From Ancistrus triradiatus (taxonomy: Eukaryota; Chordata; Actinopteri; Siluriformes; Loricariidae), in the NCBI GenBank assembly GCA_025084515.1, contig JAJAGP010000570.1:141001-205000 (forward strand): a stretch of DNA of 64,000 nt, given 5' to 3'. The notes below the pieces were generated by a model that saw only the letters and a list, made by a program, of their open reading frames with translations, was not told the DNA's origin and made no database searches. This document shows, piece by piece, positions 35,017 to 48,000 of this stretch (its first letter is position 1; each line of letters starts with the position of its first letter). Made by a program: the position numbers and the translations under genes.

Positions 35017-36236
35017 AGACTGCTATCTCGTGGTCAGTGGTTTACTGCTGGTTTTAAACCGGGCGGTGCTGGTTTTATCCTGGATTAGCTGGCTAATAAA
35101 CACTGGTTTATGGAAAGAGAGAAGAAACACAACACATGTTCGTTGCCACCTAAGATCAGCTGATCAGTGTTGTTGTTTTGTTTTGTATTTTTAGACCTAA
35201 GGGCTAATGTTGCTATTAATGTTATGTTAATTATGTTTCTCATCTGCTTTTAAGATTTGGTAAACTACTCTACTTAATTTGAACCAGCAATAGACCAGCA
35301 CTGAACAACAGGAAGCAGCTACCAGCAGCCAGCTAATGCTGGTCCATTTTTCCTAGATTTTCAAGATTGGAATCCCAATCTTGTTTAGATGCTGACAAAT
35401 TGCTTTTAAATTCTGTGTACCAAATACAAATTTGTAGCTGCTGTTCATGTGGTTTGTGCATTTCCTTTTTCGGCGTTTAGATGCAGAGACGTGCATCTTT
35501 CTCAGATGCACACTAGAAATAAATGTACCTGGACATATAAAATCGTCAAATAAAATTAAAATAAAATATAAGGGAATTTATAGTTTACCTTTCAGTTAAA
35601 AACAATCATCATTATATTGCTTCGTAAAGTCACAAAACAAAACACGACATGTATAAGCCTACTTTGTATCCACAATGACACTAACAGCAAAAATGTGTTA
35701 CTGAAGAAGAATGAATTGATTAATGAAATAAATAGGTTTAAACACTATTGCAGATAAACGGGATATGAAGAACTTAAGGCTTCAGAAGACCCAGCTTACT
35801 TCATGATACAGAAATTTCATGTTTATCCTTCGCATTACGTTTAAATACAGTGGCGCCATCGTGTGTTTGCTTGATGCATATACATTAATTCGACCGACTT
35901 CAGATTTTATCTGCTCGCTGTAGCTAATCCGAAACTGGTCTATCCACATATTTATGTTAGTCAGGTTCATCTAGGTACAGTCTGTACACGTACAAGATAA
36001 AGAGTAACACAAAACAATAGCCTTTACTTGTGAGGTAAATATTAAATATGGATGTTTTAGTTATTGAAGTAATGTTAAATAAAGTAGCACAATCTGCAGT
36101 CCAAAATTGTGAAGTATGGATTATTTAAATGAATCATTCAAGCAAATAAGAAATGTTTTAGCATTTGTGGATATATAGTTCTCAGTAAAAAACAGATGCA
36201 ATTCAGGCTATTACAAAATACTTAAAGCATCAGTGA
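35017..36236. other. No gene; possible small palindromic repeat at left
   Basis: About 35043-35345 is rich in ctggt/accag words (tgctggttttaaacc at left, agctaatgctggtcc at right), suggesting a small palindromic MITE. The remainder is featureless AT-rich DNA. Confidence 0.35.
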
Positions 36237-36287
36237 AGCATCTAGGACCTAGCATCTAGGACCTAGCATCTAGGATCTAGCATCTAG
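36237..36287. repeat. 14-bp tandem repeat, about 3.5 units
   Basis: The unit agcatctaggacct is repeated head to tail with one substitution, directly abutting the SINE at its 5' end. Confidence 0.9.
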
Positions 36288-36466
36288 CCAAGTGGTTAAG
36301 GTATTGGACTATGGACCAGAAGGTCCAGGGTTCAAATCCTGCCTATGCCAAGCTGCCACTGTTGGGTCCTTGAGCAAGACCCTTAACCCACAATTGTTTG
36401 GATTGTAAGACTGTATCAGTTGTAAGTTGCTCTGGATAAGGGCGTCTGCTAAATGCTGTAAATGTA
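36288..36466 (+). mobile_element. tRNA-derived SINE
   Basis: The head resembles a tRNA gene, with A-box-like agtggttaaggtattgg and a B box ggttcaaatcc at 36329-36339, the two internal RNA polymerase III promoter elements. The body contains tgagcaagacccttaaccc, and the 3' end gttgctctggataagggcgt followed by ctgctaaatg is the conserved tail of several teleost SINE families. It is not a functional tRNA: no cloverleaf closes around it. Confidence 0.82.
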
Positions 36467-36949
36467 AGCATTCCGATTAAATAGAAATAACGTCTATATC
36501 TGTGATAACTTACAGTTATCTCACTAATTTTTACAGTGTTGTTATGTTGTACAAGACTGGATTTTGTGATGCCACGTAGCTGTCCTTACACTTGAGTTCC
36601 TATGTTGTGGGTGAAGTTGCTAGGGAACAGACAAGCTGTCTGACTTCACAGCAGCCTAGAGGTCAGTGCAGTTCTGTTCTAAAGGTGGGCTCTGCACAGG
36701 CTCATGCTGGTAAGTGTAATGCCTCTCACAATGGTTTCTCTGGTATAGCATGTGGTTTTATGTACAATAAATACTATAGGTGCAGGCATATTTAGTACTG
36801 CCTTAGCCTTATCATTGATTTAACTACCACATAATAAAACAGACTGGTTTTACTGGTAACTCATAGGGAACCCGAGTTTGCCTAAATATTGCATTTCAGA
36901 CCTTGATGTGGTTTTCCTTAAAGTACACTTTAAGGCTGAATGTTTGTGA
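36467..36949. other. No gene seen
   Basis: No recognisable coding sequence or repeat family. Confidence 0.5.
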
Positions 36950-37290
36950 AAACACAAAATATATGCTTAAAATGGATAATACTAATGGATATTAGTATGG
37001 GGTTTGTTTTTGCTGTTATAACAACCTTCACTCTTCTGAGAAGGTATTCTACCAGATTTTAGGAAATGACGTCAGGCACTGATGTTGGATGATTAGTCTG
37101 GTTCACAGTTGGTATTCCAACTAATCTCAGTGCTGTCTGATGGCATTAAGGTCAGGGCTCTGTGCAAGCCAGCCAGTTTTCTATCAAAGTAGGCAAACCG
37201 TTTCTTTATTGGCTATAGGAGGGCAAGGCAGAAAGTTGATGAACTAACCTGCTGGACAGCTGGAAGGCTATGAACGTGTCACATGGGGAT
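36950..37290 (+). repeat. Unclassified interspersed repeat, copy 2
   Basis: Same block order as 9110-9418, and longer. Readable words include caaccttcactctt, attaaggtcagggctctgtg and ttggctataggagggcaagg. I know this word order from other fish sequences but cannot name the family. Confidence 0.5.
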
Positions 37291-38304
37291 TCACTGGTAT
37301 TTGTCTATGTACACTCTGTGCCTGTATGTTTCAGGATATGAACATAGTAGCAGTTAGGTTTGCTGAAATAACAGATCAAACGTTTGGCTGTATAGTGTAC
37401 ATTACCCAGAGTCATGTAAAATTGTTCTAGTGCTTTGCACTGCATGCTAACAGACTGCATGTTATAAATTAGCTAATAAATCTAGTCAGTGTGTTTCATC
37501 CTAACAATTGGCACCTCTCACCACCTGAGCTTGAATTACATTAATCAGGTAAGGGAAGCTCTCATGTTACGCTTTGCTGACTAGTCTCACAAATCTCCAT
37601 CTTAGGTCTTTCATCGAGTGGTGTAAGATGTCAGCGATGCACTGGGAGGCTCGGCGGCGGCAAAGTGTGCTAGACCGAAAACAGGCCAGCAAAGCTAAAC
37701 AAAGTCTTACTGTAAGCTGCATGTAAAACATGGTTTGACAAAAATAATGTAGGCTACACACATGTAACTATCAATTAAATGTGGACCTACAGTTTGCATT
37801 AGCACAGTAGCTGCAAAAACAGAGAAACAAAAATGTCTCAGCCGATTGATTACATTTGACATTATTGCAATATTTATGTGAATCTGATTCTTCCCAGAAA
37901 AATATTTTCATTTACATGCCAGTCCTGTCTTAGACCTGCAATATTACTATAATTAATTTGGGCATCACAGTCTGAATGCCACATTTTGGTCTTAACTCCT
38001 TTGTCAAAAGTCTTTGCATTTACCTAAGTTTATTATATTCTTCGGTGGAGTAGGAGGTAAATGAACAGAACCAAAGCACCTCAGAAGACAGCCCAAGCAA
38101 GAGTTCAGAAACATCCTCAGTGCAGACAGTGAACAGTGAACCCTTGGGTATGAAATACATACAAGTACATAACACATATGACCTCTCATTGTTGCATGAC
38201 TCATCTGACAATAGGGCTGTAGATATCCAAGTGTAATATCCGTTAGTAAGAACATACAGTACACTTCCTTCAAAAAATACTGTTAAGGAAAAAGCTAAAA
38301 CATT
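37291..38304. other. No gene seen
   Basis: AT-rich, no recognisable coding or repeat family. Confidence 0.5.
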
Positions 38305-38981
38305 ACTTTGACTTAAGTATTCAGACCCTTTACTTAGTACTTGGTTGAAGCACCCACTCAGGGCTCTGGCTGGGCCACTCAAGGACATTCAAAGAGTTGC
38401 CTCCAAGCCACTCTTGTGTTGTCTTGGCTGTGTGCTTAGGGTTATTGTCTTGTTGGAAGGTGAACCTTTGGCACAGTCTGAGGTCCTGAGCACTCTGGAT
38501 CAGGTTTTCATTAAGAATATCTCTATACCTTGCTCCATTCACCTTTCCCTCAAACCTGACCAGTATCCCTGTCCCAGCCACTGGAAAACACACCGACAGC
38601 ATGATGCTGCCACCACCATGCTTCACTATAGGGATGGTATTGGGCAGGTGAAAAGCAGTGCCTGGTTTGAGGCCAAAAAGTTCAATCTTGGATTCATCAG
38701 CCCAGAGAATCTTGTTTCTCACAGTCTGAGAGCTCTTCAGAAAAGAGAAATGGGAGGCCTTCAGAGCTAAATTTCAAGTGTCATAGCAAAGGGTTTGAAT
38801 AGTTATGTCTAAGTGAAATTTTAGATTTTCTGTTTTAATAAACTTGCAAACATATAAAAAATGTCTTTCACCTTCTCATTATGGGGTATTGAATGCAGAT
38901 TGATGGGGGGGAGCTTTAGGCCTCAACATAACAAAATGTGAAAAAAGTGAAAAGGTCTGAACACTTTCTGAATGCCCTGCA
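38305..38981 (-). mobile_element. Tc1/mariner fragment (attcggaaagt family), copy C
   Basis: Minus-strand frame 38722-38330 (130 aa) covers the catalytic core. It has the first aspartate segment ILWADESKIELFGLKPG, then PIVKHGGGSIMLSVCFPVAG, the second aspartate segment FTFQQDNNPKHTAKTTQEWL and EWPSQSPEW. The DNA-binding half and the C-terminal third are deleted; the reading frame runs straight into the terminal repeat. Confidence 0.87.
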
Positions 38982-39511
38982 TTTATGCAATTACTTATGC
39001 AATTACAAAATATGGTGACCCATAGAGCTACGCTGGTAATAAAAAAAGGAGTCTAATTTCTGAAAGGATGAATTGCAAACCACATTCATAATTCACAAAT
39101 AGACTCCCAGGATAAAAAAAATAGTCACCTTGCTAGTTTAAGGTGTTTTATAACATTTCACCAGTGCAGTGGCAAAATTCCCGGTTTACAGAAAATTCTT
39201 GTCAGAATTTGTGGAGATATTGCACACTATTAGGTACAGTTTGTTTGTCCATACATTGAAGTGAACAATTAAAAGCAATTTATAGTACTGTAAATTATAC
39301 AAAACAAAAAGTATTACAATGCCCCACAGACAAAATTATGCTGGTAACACTGGTGTGATATTGTTATGTAATATGCTTTTTTTTTGCCTTGTTCATGGTC
39401 TAGTCATTGATAAAAAAATCTACTCCTCTCATCTGTCATCAGCCAAAACGACAGTACAGATCTAAGACTGGGAAACAGATACACGGTGAGTTTTAACATA
39501 ACTTGTTTGGT
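38982..39511. other. No gene seen
   Basis: AT-rich spacer. Confidence 0.5.
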
Positions 39512-39839
39512 CCCAGAAGTTGAATTGTTCATCTGGACATAGGGTTTTGTCGGAGAAACGTTTCGTCACTCATCTAAGTGACTTCTTCAGTCTCAGCAGT
39601 TGGAAAAACTTCCCCCAATCTTATATACAGCACCTTTGCATAACGACTGGTACCAGCAGCATTACATAATGGGACCGGTGATCAGTTTAATATGCAGATT
39701 GACATATCCTTAACGACAATGGCCACGTGTCAATCTGCATATTAAACTGATCACCGGTCCCATTGTTATGTAATGGTGCTGGTACCAGTTTTGTTCTCCA
39801 ACAAAATCTATGTCCAGATGAACAGATTCAACTTCTGGG
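39512..39839. repeat. Large imperfect inverted repeat
   Basis: Inner arms 39646-39703 and 39729-39789 are near-perfect reverse complements (ctggtaccag, gggaccggtgatcag, tttaatatgcagattgac) around a 25-bp loop. Outer arms 39512-39557 and 39794-39839 also pair (cccagaagttgaa against ttcaacttctggg). The left side has 88 extra bases (39558-39645) containing acgtttcgtcactcatctaa, a word common in fish repeats. It could be a foldback transposon or two repeats in head-to-head insertion. No protein seen. Confidence 0.8.
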
Positions 39840-40539
39840 ATTTTCTTACCTGGATCATAGAGCATGCATCAAGACATAACTTGTTTGGGTTTTTTACAAA
39901 TCCTGTTGGCAGGAAGAAGCAGAACAAGACTTTGATTTACAAACAGCAGTTAGACCGGTTTCATTAGTAATATTTTTAAAGAATTTATCCTAACTTTCAC
40001 TACCAAGACACTGACCTTTTAAATATATTCTGTTTGTTTAGTCTACACAGTACTTCCAACAGTGGTGATGTGGACAGCTGATCTTGTTCCAGTCCATAGC
40101 CCAGGCAAGAGTGTGGTAATATGATGCTCTACCTGTTGTTTCTCAATATACAAAGCATCTCTTATTCAAGCAGTAATGAGAAATTAAAATAAAATAAAAT
40201 AGTCAATTGTGAGTCAGCTTGAAATTTATTATTAATAATGATGATAAGACTCATCTAAACCAGCTGAAGTTCTTCATTTTAGATGCTCCACACTTTTCTA
40301 TCCAGTTTAAAATGCTATAAAATAACACTGCACAAAAAAGTTTATATACAATTTATTGTTAAGTACAAATCAAATGACATGACAGATTATTTGAAATGAA
40401 AATTGTAAATATGTACTGTTATTTCATTCATTCATTCGTTTTCATTTAATTCAGTTGTTTTTGTGGGGGCTAAACAGCAGCACAGGGTGCAAGGAGAAAC
40501 CAACCTTTGGCAGTTCATCAATCCATTGCAGGACACATA
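39840..40539. other. No gene seen; repeat scrap at right
   Basis: 40480-40537 (gcacagggtgcaaggagaaa; tccattgcaggacacatac) is a scrap of a common teleost repeat. Nothing else is recognisable. Confidence 0.4.
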
Positions 40540-41092
40540 CCTTGGTGTTTAAAAGTTTTTTAAAACACTTTAGAATTTTCTATATTCTGCATAATGACCT
40601 AAAACATAATCAGACTTTCACACAAATCCTAAAAGTACATTTGGAACCCATTTTCATTTTGTCCACATCAAATGAGACATTCACTGCACTGTACCACCTC
40701 TTCTCAATCTATGACTCCCGTCGCACTATTGATCTGTCCATGAACTGACTCTCAAGAGAAGGTGGGTCATGCAGCAAGACAACGCCCCTAAGCACACAAG
40801 CCATTCTACCAAAGAATGGTTAAAGAAGAATAAAGTTCATGTTTTGGAATGGCCAAGTCAAAGTCCTGACCTTAATCCAATGGAAATGTTGTGGAAGGAC
40901 CTGAAGCAAGCAGCTAATGTGAGGAAACCCACCAACATCCCAGAGCTGAAGCTGTTCTGTACGGAGGAATGGGCTAAAATTCCTCCAAGCGGGATCACAC
41001 CAGATTTTGAAATCGACCACCTTGTACCACTCACAAATATGTAATATTGGATCATTTTTCTCAATAAGTAAACTATTAAGTACAGTGGAACC

Positions 41093-41300
41093 TCAGTACT
41101 TAAGTACAATGGAATTTGAAATTAATTGGTTCCAGAAGGCCATTCGAAAAACTCAGATTTGCTCTAAATCTCCCTATAATAAGTAATATAATTATGATTA
41201 ATCTGTTCCCGACCCCCAAATGATTGTTTTTTTCCATCTACTGTATATTTGTAAGTAATTAAATGGTTAAAAGCATGAATAAAGCAAAGGAATGACATAC

Positions 41301-41335
<35 letters not shown>

Positions 41336-41515
41336 CAACACATACATGCTCTAATACATGCATGTGATCATGCCCTAATTCGTCTTTTGGGTTTAATGAC
41401 AATTGGCAGAGTGTATTGGTACATTATCGTCACCAACTGGACTGGATTACATGCCAAAAATGAAACGGACCATTCAAATCGTGAGTGAAGAGGTCCTCAA
41501 ATTCCAAGGTTCCAC
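41093..41515. mobile_element. MITE inserted in Tc1 terminal region
   Basis: Inverted ends agtggaacctcag and ccaaggttccact. The host Tc1 resumes with acattttgtcttatttgttg, the counterpart of its normal tail. It contains an (AAT)n tract at 41301-41331. Related ends occur at 5282 and 7692. Confidence 0.65.
41301..41331. repeat. (AAT)n microsatellite
   Basis: About ten AAT units inside the MITE. Confidence 0.9.
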
Positions 41516-41679
41516 TAAACAACATTTTGTCTTATTTGTTGAATTGGGTTCTTTAACTTTTATTACTTGGGTGACAATGTGATGTCTTAGGTCATATTAA
41601 GGCAGAAATATAAACAATTCTAAAAAGTTAAAAAACATTCGAGCACCACTGTATACACATACACACACATTTTATAGAC

Positions 41680-41780
41680 ACCAATTGACCAGAGTGCCTG
41701 GAGGAACACAGGGAGAGCACGCTAACTCCACATAATGTGAGGCAACGGCACTAACCATGGCGTCACTGTGCCATCCCTTA
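41680..41780 (-). repeat. SINE-like interspersed repeat, inverted fragment
   Basis: Read in reverse it contains cacagtgacgccatggttag and gtgctctccctgtgttcctc, matching the head of the 19857 family. Confidence 0.45.
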
Positions 41781-42018
41781 ACGTTTAAAACAGTTAGTAC
41801 ACAAAGGAAGATGCAGACACTTTAGCTCCATTGATTAAATGTAAGACTAATCAAGACATTAATATTTCACTTTATAGATTTGGCAAGCACAGGAGGAATG
41901 TAAAATAGATATTCAAGTCACACTGAGTATGATTAAACATTTAAGAAACCTCAAACATCACCCTTTGCTGTTTGCTACCAGTGTTCATTACATTGTACTG
42001 CACATGCAGCACAGTATG

Positions 42019-42136
42019 TCAGTGATGAAGTGATAAAGTATGAGGAGTTGTAGAGTTTCTTCCACAGTCAATGAACTCGTACGTTTCCACAGACAACTGC
42101 TCCTCATGAGACAAGTAGGATGCCTTTATAGTCATT
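42019..42136 (-). CDS. tmem106a: tmem106a coding exon 7 (last)
   Basis: Acceptor ctcctctccacag. Encodes MTIKASYLSHEEQLSVETYE and then FIDCGRNST, ending at TGA 42021-42019. It holds the conserved SHxEQ block, the second lumenal cysteine and the last N-glycosylation sequon. Separated from exon 6 by about 4 kb because a Tc1 pair and microsatellites fill intron 6. Confidence 0.93.
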
Positions 42137-43304
42137 CTGTGGAGAGGAGGTACATATTACAGTTACTGCAAATATGCATTGTGACATCAACATTTTTTTT
42201 TACTCAATGTGAAGATCTGTACAACTGCATAATTCAGTAGTGATACAAGTCTTTACAGTGTGTTGTGGTATTTAGACTTAAAGTTGATGCTTTTTTAATA
42301 TTAAAACTGGTCACCTAGTAATCAGGATTTACTTTCATTAATAAAAACAGGTTCTGTACAATCTCACGCAGACATGAATACCTAAGTTTAAATAATGTCT
42401 TCATTTATGTATATATTTCATTAACTTGATGTAACAAATAACAGTGTTTTTAGATATAAAAGTGCTCCAGATAATAAAATACTTTATTACTTTTAAGTAA
42501 TTATTTGGATGAGTACTTTTACTTAAGTAAAATATTTAAAAAATTGACAGTACTTTTACTTCAATAACATTTTCTGCTACTCTACCAACCTCTGTCATTT
42601 TCAGACTTTTGCAGTGCTGTGCAAAAGTCTGAAGCAGATGTGCCTTTATTTGACAAACAAAGAACATTTACTATATTGGATAGACTAATGGAGTAGCCAA
42701 AAAATACACAAACACAAAAACTATAAAAAATTATGTGAGTATCCAGGGTCCCTTAGCCTTCTGCATCATATTATGATGAAAGATTAGCAAAAAAACATAT
42801 TTGCAAGAAATTCACATTTTATTCACATTTTATTGAATTAGCTTAATCTCACAAAGAAGCAAAATGAGGGGGAAAAAAATTTAAGTAGTAAATTGAATAG
42901 TATAAGAAGAGTAAGAGATAATTACAACTCGAAATCAGAAAAATTGGGAAAGCAGTGCATCTTATATTTATTTACTTATTGTTAATTATTATTTACATTT
43001 ATTTATTTTAATTTAATTTCAAACAGTATGAACCCAAATCTCTCTGGTCAACTTCATTTCATTTGTTATTAAACATCAGTTCCTGCATTACAAGCCTGCA
43101 ACACGTTCCAAAAAAAGTTGGGAAGGGGTTAATTTAGTAACATTTTCCATACTGTCCAAACTTTTTTGATTCAGTGTAATACTTTTTAACAAAACCACAT
43201 GTGCAACAATTATTGACATCCCTAGAATTGGTTTTTATTATATAGAATTTATGTTATACTTTTTAAGTTGATGAGAGTTCAACTGGGGTGTGTGTGTGTG
43301 TATA

Positions 43305-43354
<50 letters not shown>

Positions 43355-45009
43355 CCAGTGCCCTCCATAATTATTGGCACCCCTGGTTATGATGTGTTCT
43401 TTAGCTTCTAATAAATTGAGTTTTTATTGTGGAAACATACTCCTACACTGAAAATTGTGGGAAAATGTAACCTTTAACTCAAGTGAAGTTTAAGGGGGAA
43501 AATAAAATCTCTGACTAAGAAATAATTATTCTTCATAAAATCACCTGTTCCACAATTATTGGCACCCCTAACAATTCTTAGGAAATAAATGCAATTAAAG
43601 AATTTCTGTCACTTCTACAGTAGTTTACGAAGTTAATCAGAGTATGTAGGAACATTTAATTAGCAATTCACAACTTCCTGTTTCCCTGGAGTATAACTAT
43701 GACGTGACACAGAGGCCATTTCTCTCTTCAACATGGGAAAGACAAAGGAACATGGCATTCAAGTAAGGCAGATGTGTGTTGACCCTCACAAGTCAGGCAA
43801 TGGCTACAAGAAAATAGCCACTCGCCTACACCTGTCCATATCTACTGTCAGAGGAATTATTAAGAAGTTTAAAACAACTGGGACAGTGGTAAACAAGTTT
43901 GGACGAGGACGAAGATTATTTTGCCACCACGCACAGTGAGGAGGATGATAAGAGAAATAAAAAGTTCTCCAAAGCTCACTGTTACAGAACTGCAACAAAT
44001 GGTAGCATCTTGGGGTCACGAAGTCTCCAAAACAACCATCAGGCGCTATCTACATGCCAACAAGCTGTTTGGGAGGCATGCACGGAAAAAACCTTTTCTC
44101 ACTCACAATCATAAACGAAAACGTTTGGAGTTTGCTAAGCAGTACTGGAACTTCAACTGGGACCGAGTGCTTTGGTCAGATGAAACAAAGATAGAGCTTT
44201 TTGGCAACAAATGCTGTAAGTGGGTCTGGCATAACACAAGAGCTGAGCATGCAGAAAAGCACCTCATGCCCACTTTGAAATACGGGGGAGGATCAGTGAT
44301 GCTGTGGGCCTGCTTCTCTTCCAAAGGCCCAGGGAACCTTGTTAGGGTGCATGGCATCGTGAATGCTTTGAAATACCAGGACATTTTAAAACACAATCTG
44401 GTGGCTTCTGCCCGAAAGCTGAGGATGGGTTGGTCACTGGGTCTTTCAGCAAGATAATGGACCCTAAACATATGGCAAGATCTACACAGAAATGGTTGAC
44501 CACACACAGAATCAAGCTCCCCTCCCATGGCCATCTCAGTCCCCAGACCTCAACCCCATTGAAAACCTGTGGGGTGAGCTGAAGAGGAGAGGTGCAGAGG
44601 AGAGGACCCAGGTCGCTGGATGATTTTAGAGAGATTGTGCAAAGAGGAATGGTCGAAGATCCCTCTTTCTGTGTTCACACCATCTTGTGAAACATTATAG
44701 GAGAAGATTAGGTGCTGTTTTGTTGGCAAAAGGGGGTTGTACAAAGTATTAACATCAGGGGTGCTAATAATTATGGCACATATTATTTGATGTTAAACAA
44801 TTATTTCTTAATGTGGAATCTTTTTTCCCTACTGAATAAATGCACTTGAGTTAAAGGTTGGATTTTACTCTTTTTTTTTTTTTTCATCGTGGTCCTATAT
44901 TATTTAGAAAAAAACTCAATTTATTAGAAGCTAAAGAACACATCTTAACCAGGAGTGCCAATAATTTATGGAGGGCATTGTGGTGTGTGTGTGTGTGTGT
45001 GTGTATATA

Positions 45010-45049
<40 letters not shown>

Positions 45050-48000
45050 ATACACACATACATACATATACAAACACCACACACACACACACACACGGGA
45101 AATACAAATTGAATTTACTATTCAAATGAGAACAAATTTAAATTTTTAAGGATGGCCATCCAACAACATATGTAAGCATCTGGAGTTTGCTAAATGCTAC
45201 TGAGAATTTGACTGGAACCCTGTTTCTGTTATCAGATAGTATGAAAATTTAGCAGTTTTGGCACCAAGTCCTCACAGTGGGTTTAGCGTAAAGAAGGATG
45301 ACTACACTAAAAAGAACCTGATGTCCACTGTTAAGTATGGTGGCAGGTCTGTGATATTTTCGGCCTGTTTTTTTTTCTTTCCTTGTCAGGGTACATGGCA
45401 CCTTGGCGACTCCATAAATACCAGGACATTTTAAAGTAAAATCTGTTTGCATCTGACAAAAACCTAAATGGGTTATCACTGGATCTTCCAGTAAGACAAT
45501 GATCCAAAGACAATGATCCACTTTTGACTGAACACAAAATCAAGCGTCTGCCATGGCCATCTCAGTGCCCTGATCTAAACCTCACAGAAACCTGGGGGTG
45601 ACCTACACACTAGTGTGCACAAGAAATGCCCCAGGACCCTCGACAATCTGGAGAGATTCTGTAAAGAAGAATGAGCTCCAATTCCCAGCTCTGTATTCTC
45701 CAACCTGGTAAGATGTTATAAGAGAAGACCGAGTACTGTTTTACTGGCAATGGGAGGTTGTACAAAGTAAATAAATGGGGGACTGACCATAATTGTTGGC
45801 ACTTCCACATAAATGTCTCAGTTTTCCGGTCAGTGATTAAGCTAATAATAATAATCAAAATGCTAATTTTCTTACAACTGTTTTTTTTTCTCATCTTTAC
45901 CAAGGTGCACCATATCATGGAGAGGACTGTACATTATATTACGTCAATATATTATACAACTTTGCTACTTCTTAGCTTTAAGCTTCTGAGTGTATGCCCA
46001 CAGAAGAGACAAAAAAGGACCACAAATACCATTCACTGCTTAGTAAAACTGTCCTAAAGTAAAGACATAAAATGCTGCAGTGCTAATATTGTAACTAAGC
46101 AGGCATCCAGCAGCAACTTCAATCTATGTCAAAGGATGTGCATTTTGAATTCTGGTACCCGTGTGAAATACTTACTGCAAATGCAAAAACAGGGTGTGGA
46201 TCCGGATGGAACTTGACTTACAATAATTGCTGCAGGAAAATGTACTGGTTTAGTAACAATAAATAAAACACCAACCCCAGAGACCTAATAACTATCAATT
46301 AATGCAAAACTTTTATCCACAATCAGCTGCTGTAGCTACAGGTTTACATTTCAGCTAAACAGGAACCATGTTTAACAGTAGTTTGAAGTTCAACTGCTTA
46401 AACAAGGTGAATTAGGTTGAACTCCTGTTGGTATGGAAAACAAACCTATAGTCACAGTGGTCCTTTTCCAGACAATAATTTAACTAAGGTATAGCAGACA
46501 TGCTGTAAAGTGCTTAGTGCACCCTCCCAAACACACTGCGGCACTTCATAAACGCTTCTGTCATTGACCTACCACTACTTGTGTGACCAGAGAGAACTAT
46601 TCCTCCAGTAACTACTTTTCTAATGGTGTAATTAACTAACGTTCTAATAGTGTCATTTTTGTGGGGAAAAATCAAACCCAATTGCTTTAAACATGTACAT
46701 TAAGGCCAATACAAAAAAAAACAAAAATCATCATTTAGAATTTTAAAACACGTTCACGCTAAAATCCATAAATGAAGTGCACTGATCTTAAGGCAGACTA
46801 AAATGGACCATATATTAATTTTACAAAACCAGGATGGAATGAAATCAGAAAGTATATTTATTAACTTGCAGTTAAAACAAGCAACAGAAAATTATTTAAT
46901 TTTTGTGTATTATCTGATTACATTCCTTAAATTTTCAGTGCCTGGGTTTTTTAATGTTGTGTTAATTTACAAGTTGCATATCATCAGACCTTAAGAACGA
47001 TGAGTAGCACAGTAACACAATCACAGATAAGCATGCAGGAGGAGGGAAAAGAGCATACAATGCTTAAAATATGCATTAACTAAAGTTTCTTTCCCATGTT
47101 TTGGCCACTTTTTTCTCGTTAGGGTCACAGGGGTTCTGGCACCTATCCCCGGGGAATATAGGACAGGACATGAGCCCAAGCCAGGCTGGGTAGAGAGTCA
47201 ATTGTTGCAGCACCATGATCCCCCAGTAGGTTTCCCTTCAATCAGACAAAGATAGTCATGTGTGCATGTGGCACACAACCTAGCCAAAAGGCACCACAGG
47301 AACTCGAACCCCAGTCCGTTCAGTGGTGGGCTATCATCGTGGATAGCTTGATAAAGATTCCAATTTAAATTGTTCTACTAATGCAAACAGTTCAGCACAT
47401 TTATCAGACTTTACCAATATAGAGTTACCCTAATACATATTTTATAATTGCCTTGAAAAACTGAACACACTGGTCACTATTTACAGTATGATACTAATAA
47501 TAATGATACTTGCCCATTTATCAGAAAATAATATTAAAATATATTTCCTAGCTGCCAATAAATAATAAATATCACTTACTTCAAGCCAGGATCATCAATT
47601 GTATTGGTAGTCACAACAGTAAACTGAGAAGGAAAAGAACAAATATGTTTACTGAATGCATTTATAATAAATCCCAATTTAATTTTAATATTTCAATATT
47701 TTAAGGAGCGCTTTTGGGTTTAATTTAAAAGATCCTAGCTTTAAAAGACCCACCATTTTCACTGAGCGCGGGGAAACTGTGGTCACATTTGAGATCTTGG
47801 TCCTCCCAACCACAGTCTCATTAATCAGGATTTGCAGATCCAGATCATGCGCTTTAATTGTGACAAAATTTTGATTGCTGATGTTTAGTCTGTTCTAAAA
47901 AGTTAGACAGCAGACAGATTGTCACAAAGCATAGTAACATCACTGTGAAAGTGCTGTTCATTAATGTGTTCTAGATAACAATCTCTTTCTGCACAGTCAT

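Larger units (their letters stand above)
40540..41651 (+). mobile_element. Tc1/mariner element (gcttgaaagtttgtga family), deleted and interrupted
   Basis: Terminal repeats are degraded on the left (after TA at 40538-40539) and clear on the right (gagcaccactg then TA). 40769-41044 holds the C-terminal transposase: QQDNAPKHTSHSTKEWLKKN, then SPDLNPMEMLWKDLKQAANV and an ELKLFCTEEWAKIPPS tail. About 700 bp of the DNA-binding half is missing. A MITE (41093-41515) interrupts the 3' terminal region. Confidence 0.88.

Noticed and set aside
36237..36287. CRISPR-like array
   Set aside because: Short head-to-tail tandem repeat with no spacers, in a vertebrate-type genome.
36288..36360. Possible tRNA gene (A and B boxes)
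   Set aside because: No closing acceptor stem or anticodon arm could be drawn and the body continues into a typical SINE tail, so it is a tRNA-derived SINE.
38345..38770. 141-aa plus-strand open frame
   Set aside because: It is antisense to the Tc1 transposase core on the minus strand.
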